Shown piece by piece: positions 37,144-46,063 of a DNA stretch of 64,000 nucleotides. The position numbers and the translations under genes are program-made. Source of the stretch: Agarivorans sp050870875 (lineage in GTDB: Bacteria > Pseudomonadota > Gammaproteobacteria > Enterobacterales > Celerinatantimonadaceae). The stretch spans positions 4,216,001 through 4,280,000 of the forward strand of contig NZ_CP194041.2 of the NCBI RefSeq assembly GCF_050870875.2, in the 5' to 3' direction. Every line of letters begins with the position of its first letter. Within the stretch, counting starts at the first letter, position 1. Under the pieces are notes generated by a model that searched no databases, was not told where the DNA came from, and was given only the letters and a program-made list of their open reading frames with translations.

Positions 37144-38949
37144 ATGGAGAAAAGCGTGGAAGTAATCAAAACCGATGTCGCCATTGTTGGCGCTGGGGGA
37201 GCAGGCTTAAGAGCTGCGATAGAAGTTGCCGAGCAACACCCCGAATTACAAGTAGCTTTAATTTCTAAAGTATATCCAATGCGCAGTCATACAGTTGCCG
37301 CCGAAGGAGGGGCTGCAGGTGTTGCTCAGGATCACGATAGTTTCGATAATCACTTTAACGACACCGTCTCTGGTGGCGATTGGTTATGTGAGCAAGACGT
37401 CGTCGATTTTTTTGTTGAACGAGCCCCTAAAGAGCTCACCCAACTGGAACATTGGGGTTGTCCTTGGTCTCGTCGCCCGGATGGGAGCGTCAATGTACGA
37501 CGTTTCGGTGGCATGAAAATAGAACGCACCTGGTTTGCCGCCGATAAAAGTGGTTTCCATATCCTGCACACCTTATTTCAAACTTCAACCAAATATCCCA
37601 GCATTAAACGTTTCGATGAACATTTCGTGCTCGACTTAATTGTTGAAGACGGGCAAGTGAAAGGTGTCATTGCATTGGATATCGCTGAAGGTGTCGCTAA
37701 ACTCATCCAGGCAAAATCGGTGATCATTGCCACTGGTGGTGCTGGCAGAGTTTATCGTTTCAATACCAATGGCGGGATTGTAACTGGCGACGGTATGGCC
37801 TTAGCCTATCGCCATGGCGTGCCGCTACGCGACATGGAATTTGTCCAGTATCACCCAACTGGTTTACCCGGTTCAGGCATCTTAATGACCGAAGGTTGTC
37901 GCGGCGAAGGTGGGATCCTTACTAATAAAGATGGTTATCGTTATCTACAAGACTACGGTTTAGGGCCAGAAACACCTGTCGGCGAACCTAAAAACAAGTA
38001 TATGGAATTAGGCCCTCGAGACCGACTCAGCCAATGTTTTTGGCAAGAAGCACAAAAAGGCCGCACTATCGAAGGACCGAATGGCGACTATGTGAACCTC
38101 GATCTCACTCACTTAGGCGAAACTTACCTGCACGAGCGCCTCCCCTTTATCTGTGAACTAGCCAAAGCCTATATGGGTGTTGATCCCGTAAAAGAACCGA
38201 TCCCGGTTCGCCCAACGGTGCATTACACCATGGGTGGGATTGAAACCAACGGTCGTTGTGCAACCTCCATGAAAGGCCTTTATGCCGCTGGAGAATGTTC
38301 TTCGGTTGGTTTACACGGTGCCAATCGTCTGGGCTCAAACTCTCTGACCGAAATCACCGTATTTGGCCAGGTGGCTGGTGAAGAAGCAGCCAAGCATGCA
38401 ATAAGCAGTGAACATAGCAACAGCAGCAGTTTACTGGTGCAAGCGGAGCAAACGCTCGCCAAGTATCAAGCGCTAAAACAAACTCAAGGAAGTGAAAAAC
38501 CGACTGATATTCGCAATGAACTAGGCAGAACCATGGAAGCGGGAGTAGGTATTTACCGCACCGAAGAAACCATGCAACAAACTATCGATAAAATTGCAGA
38601 ATTAAAACAGCGCTACAAAAATATTCAATTAGTGGATGATAGTGAAGTATTTAATACCGAATGGCTGTATGCCATTGAACTGGGTTACTTACTAGACGTA
38701 GCTGAAACAATGGCGATATCTGCAATTAATCGGAAAGAAAGTCGTGGCTCTCACCAACGAATTGACGGATACGAGCAACGCGACGATCAAAACTACCTCA
38801 AACATACCCTCGCGAAATATCGTGCCGATATGGCACCCGAAATTAGCTATAGCGATGTGAAAATTACCAAGTCAGCTCCCGCGGAACGCGTTTATGGTGC
38901 GGCGGCCGATGCCCAAGATGCAGCGAACAAAAAAGCGGAGGCAAACTAA
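37144..38949 (+). CDS. frdA: Fumarate reductase flavoprotein subunit
   Basis: FrdA carries the covalently bound FAD and the fumarate site of quinol:fumarate reductase, used in anaerobic respiration. Visible: VAIVGAGGAGLRAA (dinucleotide fold), the FAD-linking His49 in RSHTVAAEGG, and HPTGLPGSG plus RGEGGIL around the active site. 601 aa. An in-frame GTG at 37156, with GGAGA about six bases upstream, is an equally good or better start and would give MEVIKTDVAIVG. First gene of frdABCD. Confidence 0.97.
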   Translation: MEKSVEVIKTDVAIVGAGGAGLRAAIEVAEQHPELQVALISKVYPMRSHTVAAEGGAAGVAQDHDSFDNHFNDTVSGGDWLCEQDVVDFFVERAPKELTQLEHWGCPWSRRPDGSVNVRRFGGMKIERTWFAADKSGFHILHTLFQTSTKYPSIKRFDEHFVLDLIVEDGQVKGVIALDIAEGVAKLIQAKSVIIATGGAGRVYRFNTNGGIVTGDGMALAYRHGVPLRDMEFVQYHPTGLPGSGILMTEGCRGEGGILTNKDGYRYLQDYGLGPETPVGEPKNKYMELGPRDRLSQCFWQEAQKGRTIEGPNGDYVNLDLTHLGETYLHERLPFICELAKAYMGVDPVKEPIPVRPTVHYTMGGIETNGRCATSMKGLYAAGECSSVGLHGANRLGSNSLTEITVFGQVAGEEAAKHAISSEHSNSSSLLVQAEQTLAKYQALKQTQGSEKPTDIRNELGRTMEAGVGIYRTEETMQQTIDKIAELKQRYKNIQLVDDSEVFNTEWLYAIELGYLLDVAETMAISAINRKESRGSHQRIDGYEQRDDQNYLKHTLAKYRADMAPEISYSDVKITKSAPAERVYGAAADAQDAANKKAEAN

Positions 38950-38950
38950 T

Positions 38951-39685
38951 ATGGCTGAAGTGATGAAAATTAACATTCTTCGGTATCGCCCCGAAACCGA
39001 TAACGAACCCGTGTGGCAAAGCTATGATGTTCCCTATACTCAGGAAATGTCGGTACTAGAAGCCTTGGCATATATTAAAGATGAATTGGATCCAAGCCTT
39101 AGCTATCGCTGGTCTTGCCGAATGGCTATTTGTGGTAGTTGCGGCATGATGGTCAATGGCATTCCAAAGTTAGGCTGCAAAACTTTTTTGCGAGACTACC
39201 CCAAAGGAATGAAACTGGAAGCTTTAGCGAACTTCCCAATCGAGCGCGACCTAATCGTTGATATGAGTGACTTCATCGCGAAACTTGAAGCCATTAAACC
39301 CTATATTATTAATGACCAAACTCGCGCTATTGAAGATGGCTGCCACAATCAGTCACCCAAACAAGTGGCGCAATATCGTCAATTCTCGATGTGTATCAAC
39401 TGTGGTTTATGTTATGCCGCCTGCCCTCAATATGGTTTGAATAAATCCTTCACAGGACCTGCCGCTCTAGCGTTATTGCACCGCTATAACCAAGACAGTC
39501 GTGATGCAGGTAAAGCTGAACGGATGAAAATTGTAAACGCTGAAGAAGGCGCTTGGGGATGTACTTTTGTGGGTTATTGCTCCCAAGTTTGTCCTAAAGA
39601 TGTCGATCCCGCAGCAGCCATTCAACTCGGTAAAGTCGACAGTGCGAAAGACTATGTCATTGCCATGTTCAAGCCAGGAGAATAG
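38951..39685 (+). CDS. frdB: Fumarate reductase iron-sulfur subunit
   Basis: FrdB passes electrons from the quinol to FrdA. In the 244-aa chain Cys56, Cys61, Cys64 and Cys76 bind the [2Fe-2S] centre (SCRMAICGSCG), CINCGLCYAACP binds [4Fe-4S] and CTFVGYCSQVCPK the [3Fe-4S] cluster. The start chosen follows the frdA stop by 1 nt and gives the family N-terminus; an upstream in-frame start would only extend into frdA. Confidence 0.97.
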   Translation: MAEVMKINILRYRPETDNEPVWQSYDVPYTQEMSVLEALAYIKDELDPSLSYRWSCRMAICGSCGMMVNGIPKLGCKTFLRDYPKGMKLEALANFPIERDLIVDMSDFIAKLEAIKPYIINDQTRAIEDGCHNQSPKQVAQYRQFSMCINCGLCYAACPQYGLNKSFTGPAALALLHRYNQDSRDAGKAERMKIVNAEEGAWGCTFVGYCSQVCPKDVDPAAAIQLGKVDSAKDYVIAMFKPGE

Positions 39686-39687
39686 TC

Positions 39688-40077
39688 ATGACAAAACGTA
39701 AACCTTATGAACGTAAGATGGGCGCGACCTGGTGGCTAAAAAATACCTTTCACACTAAATACATCATTCGTGAAGGCTCCAGTTTAGTCATCGCTATCTA
39801 TAGCTTTGTCTTGTTATTTGGCCTATTTCGCTTAAGCCAAGGCAGCGAAGCCTTCAATGGTTGGTTGGACACCATGAGCCACCCCTTATGGCTAGCATTT
39901 CATCTGCTCACGCTGGTATGGACGCTCTACCATAGTGTGACTTGGTTTAGTTTAGCACCTAAAGCTGCAAACCTTTGGCTGGGACAGAAACGAGTACCCG
40001 ACAGCTGGATCATCTCCAGCTTGTATGCTGGATTAGCCGTCGTCAGCTTAATTGGTTTAATCTTAGTTTTGATATAG
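39688..40077 (+). CDS. frdC: Fumarate reductase membrane anchor FrdC
   Basis: A 129-aa three-helix membrane anchor. The N-terminus MTKRKPYERKMGATWWLKN is the FrdC signature. With FrdD it holds the FrdAB head to the inner membrane and forms the quinone sites. It starts 2 nt after frdB. Confidence 0.95.
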   Translation: MTKRKPYERKMGATWWLKNTFHTKYIIREGSSLVIAIYSFVLLFGLFRLSQGSEAFNGWLDTMSHPLWLAFHLLTLVWTLYHSVTWFSLAPKAANLWLGQKRVPDSWIISSLYAGLAVVSLIGLILVLI

Positions 40078-40086
40078 GAGACAACA

Positions 40087-40440
40087 ATGAAACGTTCAAA
40101 CGAACCAGTGTTTTGGGGCATGTTTGGAGCCGGCGGCATGGTTGCAGCTCTGTTCACTCCCATCGCTATTTTAATTACCGGAATACTGGTTCCAATGGGA
40201 ATCATCCCAGTCGAGCAGTTTTCCTATGAAAGACTACTCGGCTTTTCACAAAACTGGATTGGAGCAGCCGTTATTTGGCTTGTGATTAGTTTACCACTAT
40301 GGCTATGTATGCACCGCCTCTACCATACCTTACACGACTTTGGTATTCATGCAGGGAACTTGGTTAAGGCGATATTTTACGGAGTGGCTTTTGCTGGCTC
40401 GGTAGTCTGTGCAACCTTATTACTACTCGGTTTGTTGTAG
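40087..40440 (+). CDS. frdD: Fumarate reductase membrane anchor FrdD
   Basis: A 117-aa three-helix protein with KRSNEPVFWGMFGAGGM at the N-terminus and HRLYHTLHDFGIH near the third helix, both FrdD hallmarks. Last gene of the operon, 9 bp after frdC and followed at once by a terminator. Confidence 0.95.
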   Translation: MKRSNEPVFWGMFGAGGMVAALFTPIAILITGILVPMGIIPVEQFSYERLLGFSQNWIGAAVIWLVISLPLWLCMHRLYHTLHDFGIHAGNLVKAIFYGVAFAGSVVCATLLLLGLL

Positions 40441-40442
40441 AA

Positions 40443-40473
40443 AAAGCGGGCTAATAATTTAGCCCGCCTTTAT
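40443..40473 (+). terminator. Terminator of frdABCD
   Basis: GCGGGCT, an 8-nt loop and AGCCCGC then CTTTA; starts within 10 bp of the frdD stop. Good GC-rich stem with a short T tract. Confidence 0.85.
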
Positions 40474-40677
40474 ATCTCGCTGACAATTGATTTTAAGAGA
40501 GGCAATTTCCAAAGCTAACTTTCGTTCTCGCTGCTTGAGCATATCCAACTCAGCTTCCTTACAAGCTAACTGTTCAAATACTCCGGTCGGATAATCACCC
40601 GAGTAATTAGCAAAACTGATTTTATTTGAGTACCTTCTATTCACATGGCCAATGGACGAATCAGACACAACTTTCAT
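40459..40677 (-). CDS. Possible small hypothetical protein with C-terminal coiled coil
   Basis: 72 codons; the last 35 residues (EQLACKEAELDMLKQRERKLALEI) have a heptad-like pattern. Its ATG overlaps the stop of the next minus-strand frame in TAATG. The 3' end overlaps the frd terminator hairpin, which argues against it. No family is recognised; treated as a weak call. Confidence 0.3.
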   Translation of the reverse strand: MKVVSDSSIGHVNRRYSNKISFANYSGDYPTGVFEQLACKEAELDMLKQRERKLALEIASLKINCQRDIKAG

Positions 40678-40984
40678 TAGGTAACCTTTTTATCACTAAC
40701 ATGCCGTGAGTTAATCATTGCAGACAATCCTGAATTACGCAAAGTACAAAACTGATCTAAATCAAAAATATTTGATTCGCAATTTTTTTCAGCTGGCAAA
40801 GATAATTTTCTACTAAGAAGCCAGTTTATTTCACTAGATGTATTTATCTTTGAAGGGCATCTAACAGCGCTTAAGGCAAGGTAAATTGTGCGCGGTTCAT
40901 AAGCTATCAGCAGCAAACACCATACCGTCCAAAATTTTTTCTAAAGCATTGAATACATTATATTTAAAGAGAAACAACAAATAT

Positions 40985-41010
40985 AAAAAAAAGGAGCATC
41001 AAGCTCCTTT
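40985..41010 (-). terminator. Terminator of efp
   Basis: On the minus strand AAAGGAGC, a short loop and GCTCCTTT followed by seven or more T, about 20 bp after the efp stop. Confidence 0.9.
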
Positions 41011-41032
41011 AAATCCAACCTTAAGAAGGTAC

Positions 41033-41599
41033 TTATTTCACTCGTCCAACATACTCAGCACTACGCGTGTCGACTTTAACCACTTCACCAATTTGAATAA
41101 ACAAAGGAACTCGCACCACGGCACCTGTACTCAGGGTTGCGGGTTTGCCGCCAGTACCAGCCGTATCGCCTTTAAGGCCAGGGTCTGTTTCAGTGACTTC
41201 AAGCTCCACAAAATTAGGCGGAGTCACTGCGATAGGGTTTTCGTTCCAAGTCGTAATCACGCAAAGATCTTGTTCAACCAACCATTTGGCTGTATCCCCA
41301 ACCGCTTTCTCGTCAGCCGCAACTTGCTCAAAAGTATCATTATTCATGAAATGCCAAAACTCACCATCGCTGTACAAAAATGCAAGCTCGTGATCCATGA
41401 CATCGGCTGCTTCCACCGATTCACCTGATTTAAAGGTTTTCTCCAATACTTTTCCGGTTAACAGACGACGCAGTTTAACTCGGTTAAACGCCTGCCCTTT
41501 ACCGGGTTTGACAAACTCGTTTTCCAAAATTGCATAAGGCTCGCCGTCGAGCATTAATTTTAGCCCGCCGCGGAATTCACTGGTACTATATGACGCCAT
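41033..41599 (-). CDS. efp: Elongation factor P
   Basis: EF-P rescues ribosomes stalled at polyproline. The 188-aa sequence has the three beta-barrel domains and the modified loop KPGKGQAF with Lys34, the target of beta-lysylation by EpmA after EpmB isomerises lysine. Both modifying enzymes are encoded in this window and efp is divergent from epmB, so the pathway is complete here. Confidence 0.98.
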   Translation of the reverse strand: MASYSTSEFRGGLKLMLDGEPYAILENEFVKPGKGQAFNRVKLRRLLTGKVLEKTFKSGESVEAADVMDHELAFLYSDGEFWHFMNNDTFEQVAADEKAVGDTAKWLVEQDLCVITTWNENPIAVTPPNFVELEVTETDPGLKGDTAGTGGKPATLSTGAVVRVPLFIQIGEVVKVDTRSAEYVGRVK

Positions 41600-41633
41600 T
41601 TAGTCCTCTACATACAAGGTTATTTCAAATTCA

Positions 41634-42656
41634 ATGCTGCGAATAATAACGCGAAACGACTCAACTGTGCAGGTTAATTGGCAAAAAGAACTTGCAAATG
41701 CAGTAACAGATCCCAAACAGCTGTTGCAATGCTTAGATCTGGACCCTGAAAATTACCAGCAACACTTCGCTGCACGTAAGTTATTCCCGGTGCGAGTCCC
41801 CTTGAACTTTGTGAAACGGATGCAAAAAGGTAATCCGGAGGATCCACTGCTGCGTCAGGTCATGCCCTGTAGCGATGAGTTTCTCGACAGTCCAGGATTT
41901 AGCATCGATCCTCTCGGAGAACATCAAGCCGCGCTTCCCGGCCTATTACATAAATACACAAGCCGAGTGCTATTTATTGTTCGCGGTGGTTGCGCGATAA
42001 ACTGCCGCTATTGCTTTCGCCGTCATTTCCCTTATCAAGATAACAGTCCTAACAAAGCAGGTTGGCAACAGGCGCTTGAATACATTCGCCAAGATAGCGC
42101 AATTAATGAAGTCATTTTTAGTGGGGGCGATCCGCTAATGGCCAACGACCATCAACTGGCTTGGTTAATTAAACAACTAGAACAAATTCCACACCTTAAA
42201 CGTTTACGGATCCATAGTCGTTTGCCGGTTGTGATCCCTTCCCGCATTACCGATGAATTGGTAACATTACTTGCAAGATCTCGCTTAAGGTGCATCGTGG
42301 TAAGCCACATTAATCACCCCAACGAGCTAAACCAAGAACTCAGCCAGGCATTTTTAAAATTGCACGATGCTGGGATTTGCTTACTCAACCAAGCGGTATT
42401 GTTGAACGGGGTGAACAACGATGCGCAAGTCTTAAGTGAGCTAAGCGAAGCCTTATTTGCCGCACATATCATGCCCTACTATTTATTTTTATTGGATAAA
42501 GTCTCGGGTGCGGCCCACTTCGACGTTGACCAAGCGCAGGCGATTGCTATTATGCAGCAACTTTATCAAAGACTGCCTGGATTTTTGGTTCCACGACTCG
42601 CTCGCGAACAAGCCGGAAAAGCCAGTAAAACACCGATAGACATCGGCTTAGATTAA
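41634..42656 (+). CDS. epmB: EF-P (R)-beta-lysine aminomutase EpmB
   Basis: EpmB is a radical-SAM 2,3-aminomutase that makes beta-lysine for EF-P. The radical-SAM triad Cys120, Cys124, Cys127 lies in RGGCAINCRYCFRRHFP, followed by EVIFSGGDPLM and the PLP lysine segment near VSGAAHF. 340 aa, the short EpmB form and not the longer clostridial enzyme. Divergent from efp with 34 bp between starts. Confidence 0.97.
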   Translation: MLRIITRNDSTVQVNWQKELANAVTDPKQLLQCLDLDPENYQQHFAARKLFPVRVPLNFVKRMQKGNPEDPLLRQVMPCSDEFLDSPGFSIDPLGEHQAALPGLLHKYTSRVLFIVRGGCAINCRYCFRRHFPYQDNSPNKAGWQQALEYIRQDSAINEVIFSGGDPLMANDHQLAWLIKQLEQIPHLKRLRIHSRLPVVIPSRITDELVTLLARSRLRCIVVSHINHPNELNQELSQAFLKLHDAGICLLNQAVLLNGVNNDAQVLSELSEALFAAHIMPYYLFLLDKVSGAAHFDVDQAQAIAIMQQLYQRLPGFLVPRLAREQAGKASKTPIDIGLD

Positions 42657-42742
42657 ACAAAAACAGTGCTCGCTTTGTTGAATAGGCACATTTTAGTGCT
42701 TCAAGCTAAGCTATATTAAACACCAAGATAGTGATAAAACTC

Positions 42743-43057
42743 ATGGATAAAACCAAGCTCATTAAACAGATCCAGCAAAATTTAAAAGATATTTACCACA
42801 AAGCCATTGATGCAGATGAACTGCTTAAGCAACAACAAGAACAAGGAAAAGCAAAGTTTAGCGCCCTCTTTAAAGAAAGTTTATTTAAACTGCAGCATCG
42901 GCATTTTCTACCTTATGTTGAAGAGCTTGCCAGTGACTTAGTGTTATTACAAGAATGCGAAGACGACGAACATTTTGTGACTCAGCTTAAACTCATCGTC
43001 GCCAAACTCGAACAACTACATAGCTTACTTGCAAAATTTAAATTACTTACTCATTAG
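42743..43057 (+). CDS. Small helical protein, possibly PriC-like
   Basis: A ~104-aa helical protein beginning MDKTKLIKQIQQNLKD, with FSALFKESLF and FLPYVEELASDLVLL segments and a C-terminal leucine-rich helix. The spacing of these segments recalls the primosomal replication protein PriC/N'' family, but similarity is weak and the function is not claimed. A GTG 12 bp upstream is an alternative start. It sits 86 bp after epmB. Confidence 0.6.
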   Translation: MDKTKLIKQIQQNLKDIYHKAIDADELLKQQQEQGKAKFSALFKESLFKLQHRHFLPYVEELASDLVLLQECEDDEHFVTQLKLIVAKLEQLHSLLAKFKLLTH

Positions 43058-43169
43058 AGCCGTTCGCACTTTTCTGGGCATCATGGTTAGAGACAGAACA
43101 AGTTACATGTGCAGCCCCTCGAAATCAGCTAAGTCAGTACTGCTAGTTTTACCTAGGCAAGAAGTTCTA

Positions 43170-43204
43170 GGGCCACTTAAAATCGCACTTATAACAAGTG
43201 GCCC
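43170..43204 (+). terminator. Possible terminator hairpin before the GGDEF gene
   Basis: A 9-bp perfect stem (GGGCCACTT / AAGTGGCCC) with a 17-nt loop and a weak A/T tail between the convergent small gene and the GGDEF gene. Confidence 0.45.
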
Positions 43205-43276
43205 CATAATTTACATGTGATCTGCATGGCTTTAGCTCTATAAACTAGCCATAACAGTAAAACCAATGACCGAGGC

Positions 43277-45181
43277 TCAACGGTCTGCCGTAAAATCATC
43301 ACCTAAGTTAGCTTGAAACCGTTCTGCTGGCGCCCAATCCGCGAAAGCCGCACCTAATACAAAGACATCTTTAGTTATCGCTTTTAGGTGGGCTAAATGT
43401 TGTTCATTATCAACTGCCGATACGATCAACCTCACCCCTAAACGATTCGCAAACAACACTGTCGCGGTCAGTAATGGTTGTTCATCGGCAGCGCTTAAAA
43501 GCTCAGACATCAGAGACTCCGCTCCCCGTAAATATTGCACCGGAAGATGATTCAGTAATTCAAGAGGACACTCTGCACTGCCAAAGTTGTCTAACGACAA
43601 ACTCACCCCTATACGACGTAATTCACGGATCGCTTCCACACTATCCAATAACATATGTTGATTACTATCGATAATATTGATGATCAAGCGATGGGGTAAG
43701 ATCCGACTCTCAACCAAGACTTTATTCACCAATACTAAAAAATCGTTATGGAGCGTACTGGATGAAATAGAAACCGCTAGCTGCAAGTTAGCACTATACT
43801 CATGTTGCCAAAGTTTCAACTGTTGGGTCGCTTCTCGAAGCACCCATGACTCTAAAGCCACCACACAACCACAGGCTTGTGCAAGCTCGAGCAATTCAGT
43901 TTGTTTGACCATCCCATAGACAGGGTGCTGCCAACGCACCTGAACTTCAGCACCAACAACCTGCAATTTAGACAAGTCAACGATCGCTTGATAAAACAAA
44001 CAAAGCTGATGCTGCTCCAATGCCTCTCGTAGCTGACTCAGCAACAATTGTTCTCGCTCTTGAGCTAATTGCATCTCCCCTGCAAAAAACTGCCAAGAAC
44101 TCCCACGCGACTGCTGCTTTGCCAAATACATCGCGGTATCGGCCTGACCCAGTATCGTTAACCAATCATAGTCATTCTCTAGCGCTAAACTAATGCCGAT
44201 ACTGGTTCCCACAAAACATTCTCGCCCTTTTAAAGACATCGGTTTTTCAATTACTTCAATTAAGCGCTGGGCAAAACCAGCGCTATCCTCTTGCAAACGC
44301 ACTCGCGTTTGCACAATCGCAAACTCATCGCCTCCCAAGCGGACCGCAAAATCACACTGGCGCATTTGTCCCTGTAAACGCTGCCCGACCAAATTTAAAA
44401 TCTGATCGCCGTATTGATGGCCATAGCTATCGTTAATGCCTTTGAAGCCATTCAAATCCATCACCATAATGGCGTAATCACGACGATTGTTTTCCAAGCT
44501 AGTAATAAATTCGCGTAAACCAGCCCGATTAGGCAAACCCGTTAAGATGTCATGATTCGATAAATAGCGATTCAAATGATTCTCTCGAACAATCCAAATA
44601 ATCAAGATCGAGCCACAGATCAGTAAAGCACCAATCGAAAAAGACAGAATTAATTGCAACTGCAGTAAGCGAATATCCGTTTTATAATCAAATTCGCTAT
44701 TACGTTGAAATTCTTTATTCACAAGAGAGTTGAGAGGTGTTGAATAAGACTTCAGGCGCTCCACCAAGCGTCCAAGTTTGGTATTATCGGGAGTAAAGGC
44801 TTGCAATAAAGGCTCAATTCGCTGGATCTCTTTAAATAGCTCTCTGACCAACTGAGTGGCATTTTTATCGCTTTGAAATCCGGCAGTTTCCTCACCTTCC
44901 AAAAGCACAGGGATCCGACTCCATAGGATGTCATAACGCAACATCAGCTCATCTTTCTCTATCCCTCCCAAACGATAAAGCCGCAATGCGCTAATAAAGC
45001 GCCGGTGTTCGCTTTGCAACTGCACCACTGACCACGAGGTGGTTGATTTAGGGGACTCTAATAAACGAATAATATGGCGTAGCTGGTAAACACAAACCAA
45101 TGCGCTCACGATAAACAGCATAATCACCAATGATAGTAAAAAGCTCTTATACTGTTTGGGTAATCGAAGTAACCAATTCAC
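43277..45181 (-). CDS. Membrane diguanylate cyclase with degenerate EAL domain
   Basis: The 634-aa protein has two membrane helices (about residues 12-34 and 172-197) bracketing a periplasmic sensor, then a GGDEF domain (about 205-365) and an EAL-type domain (about 380-620). The GGDEF signature RLGGDEFAI and the upstream product-inhibition site RQCD at the right spacing are intact, so c-di-GMP synthesis is likely. In the EAL part the metal and catalytic motifs have changed: GAEVQVRW for the EAL box, DNFGSA for DDFGTG, and IIDSN for the ExTE-type strand, so hydrolysis is unlikely. It follows the periplasmic protein gene at 45193-45684 by 11 bp. Confidence 0.9.
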   Translation of the reverse strand: MNWLLRLPKQYKSFLLSLVIMLFIVSALVCVYQLRHIIRLLESPKSTTSWSVVQLQSEHRRFISALRLYRLGGIEKDELMLRYDILWSRIPVLLEGEETAGFQSDKNATQLVRELFKEIQRIEPLLQAFTPDNTKLGRLVERLKSYSTPLNSLVNKEFQRNSEFDYKTDIRLLQLQLILSFSIGALLICGSILIIWIVRENHLNRYLSNHDILTGLPNRAGLREFITSLENNRRDYAIMVMDLNGFKGINDSYGHQYGDQILNLVGQRLQGQMRQCDFAVRLGGDEFAIVQTRVRLQEDSAGFAQRLIEVIEKPMSLKGRECFVGTSIGISLALENDYDWLTILGQADTAMYLAKQQSRGSSWQFFAGEMQLAQEREQLLLSQLREALEQHQLCLFYQAIVDLSKLQVVGAEVQVRWQHPVYGMVKQTELLELAQACGCVVALESWVLREATQQLKLWQHEYSANLQLAVSISSSTLHNDFLVLVNKVLVESRILPHRLIINIIDSNQHMLLDSVEAIRELRRIGVSLSLDNFGSAECPLELLNHLPVQYLRGAESLMSELLSAADEQPLLTATVLFANRLGVRLIVSAVDNEQHLAHLKAITKDVFVLGAAFADWAPAERFQANLGDDFTADR

Positions 45182-45192
45182 AAGTCAGCAAC

Positions 45193-45684
45193 TCACTTAA
45201 CAATAATTTTGCGTAATTGCCAAATCATAAAATCATTATATGGCATTTGTAACAGCTCTGGATGCTGATCAATCGGTAACATTAACCATAGCGGGCCTTT
45301 CTCGCGCACTCGCATAAGATGTTCGTTATCAGACCAAGCTAAGATTGGATCAAACTGACTGATATCGGAGAAATCAATTTCCACCTCATAGTCATTTAAA
45401 GCAACCATGATCAAACGAGTCGACTCCGCGCCAACAAGCTCAAGTATGTCCGCCACTCGAGGGCCTCGATAATGGTGACGACTTTCAACCCAAGGATTAC
45501 GCGTCACGATAGAGTATTGCGGTAAGTCCTGTAACATCTTTAAGTCAAAATCAGCAGCGCCTTGATTGTTACCTTGTGTAATGGCACCAGCCAGAGTCAA
45601 TACCGGTGGGCCATTCGGTTTGGCTAAATCAGCAGACACCATCACTGAGTACAACAACATACTTAATGCCATCAGATATCGCAT
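45193..45684 (-). CDS. Periplasmic oxidoreductase molybdopterin-fold-like protein without cysteine
   Basis: A 163-aa precursor with a signal peptide (MRYLMALSMLLYSVMVSA) and segments like those of sulfite-oxidase-type molybdopterin domains: VLTLAGAI, a FDLKMLQDLP helix, RGPRVADILELVG, and the IDFSDI strand. No cysteine occurs anywhere, so the molybdenum-ligating residue is absent and an enzyme role is unlikely. The 11-bp spacing to the diguanylate cyclase gene suggests a periplasmic ligand sensor or partner for its sensor domain; that is inference. Confidence 0.75.
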   Translation of the reverse strand: MRYLMALSMLLYSVMVSADLAKPNGPPVLTLAGAITQGNNQGAADFDLKMLQDLPQYSIVTRNPWVESRHHYRGPRVADILELVGAESTRLIMVALNDYEVEIDFSDISQFDPILAWSDNEHLMRVREKGPLWLMLPIDQHPELLQMPYNDFMIWQLRKIIVK

Positions 45685-46063
45685 AACTCGTCCTCCTTAA
45701 CGTGCTTGGTAATGCGCTTACAATATGAACTGTTTTAGCCTGACAATCCACACAGGCCGCAGTCATCGTACCATTGAGTATGGATGAACAATACTCAATA
45801 AAAAAGGCAAGCCAGCCCCTACTGAAGATTATTCATTGTTTTCCAGCAAGCGGGAGCAATGCACCACGACACAAAGTAAAATTAACTAAGGTTAGCGCGA
45901 GTTAGGTAAACACTTATGTAAAGAGGCCTTTAAGATGAGTGAGTATAGCACTCAAAGCTGATAGGTAAGTTTGATAACTTATTAAACCAGAACTTAAATC
46001 TTGTTACAGCTAAGCAAGTTTGGACAGCACAGGAGAGGCAAGCTATTTAAGCGCAGATGAAAC
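45685..46063. other. Gene-free stretch before an IS remnant
   Basis: About 380 bp without a supported gene. It holds a short inverted repeat TTGAGTAT / ATACTCAA (about 45774-45798) with an A-tract on its plus-strand right side. The sequence may contain decayed insertion-sequence material, since the next feature is an IS3 transposase fragment. Confidence 0.45.
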
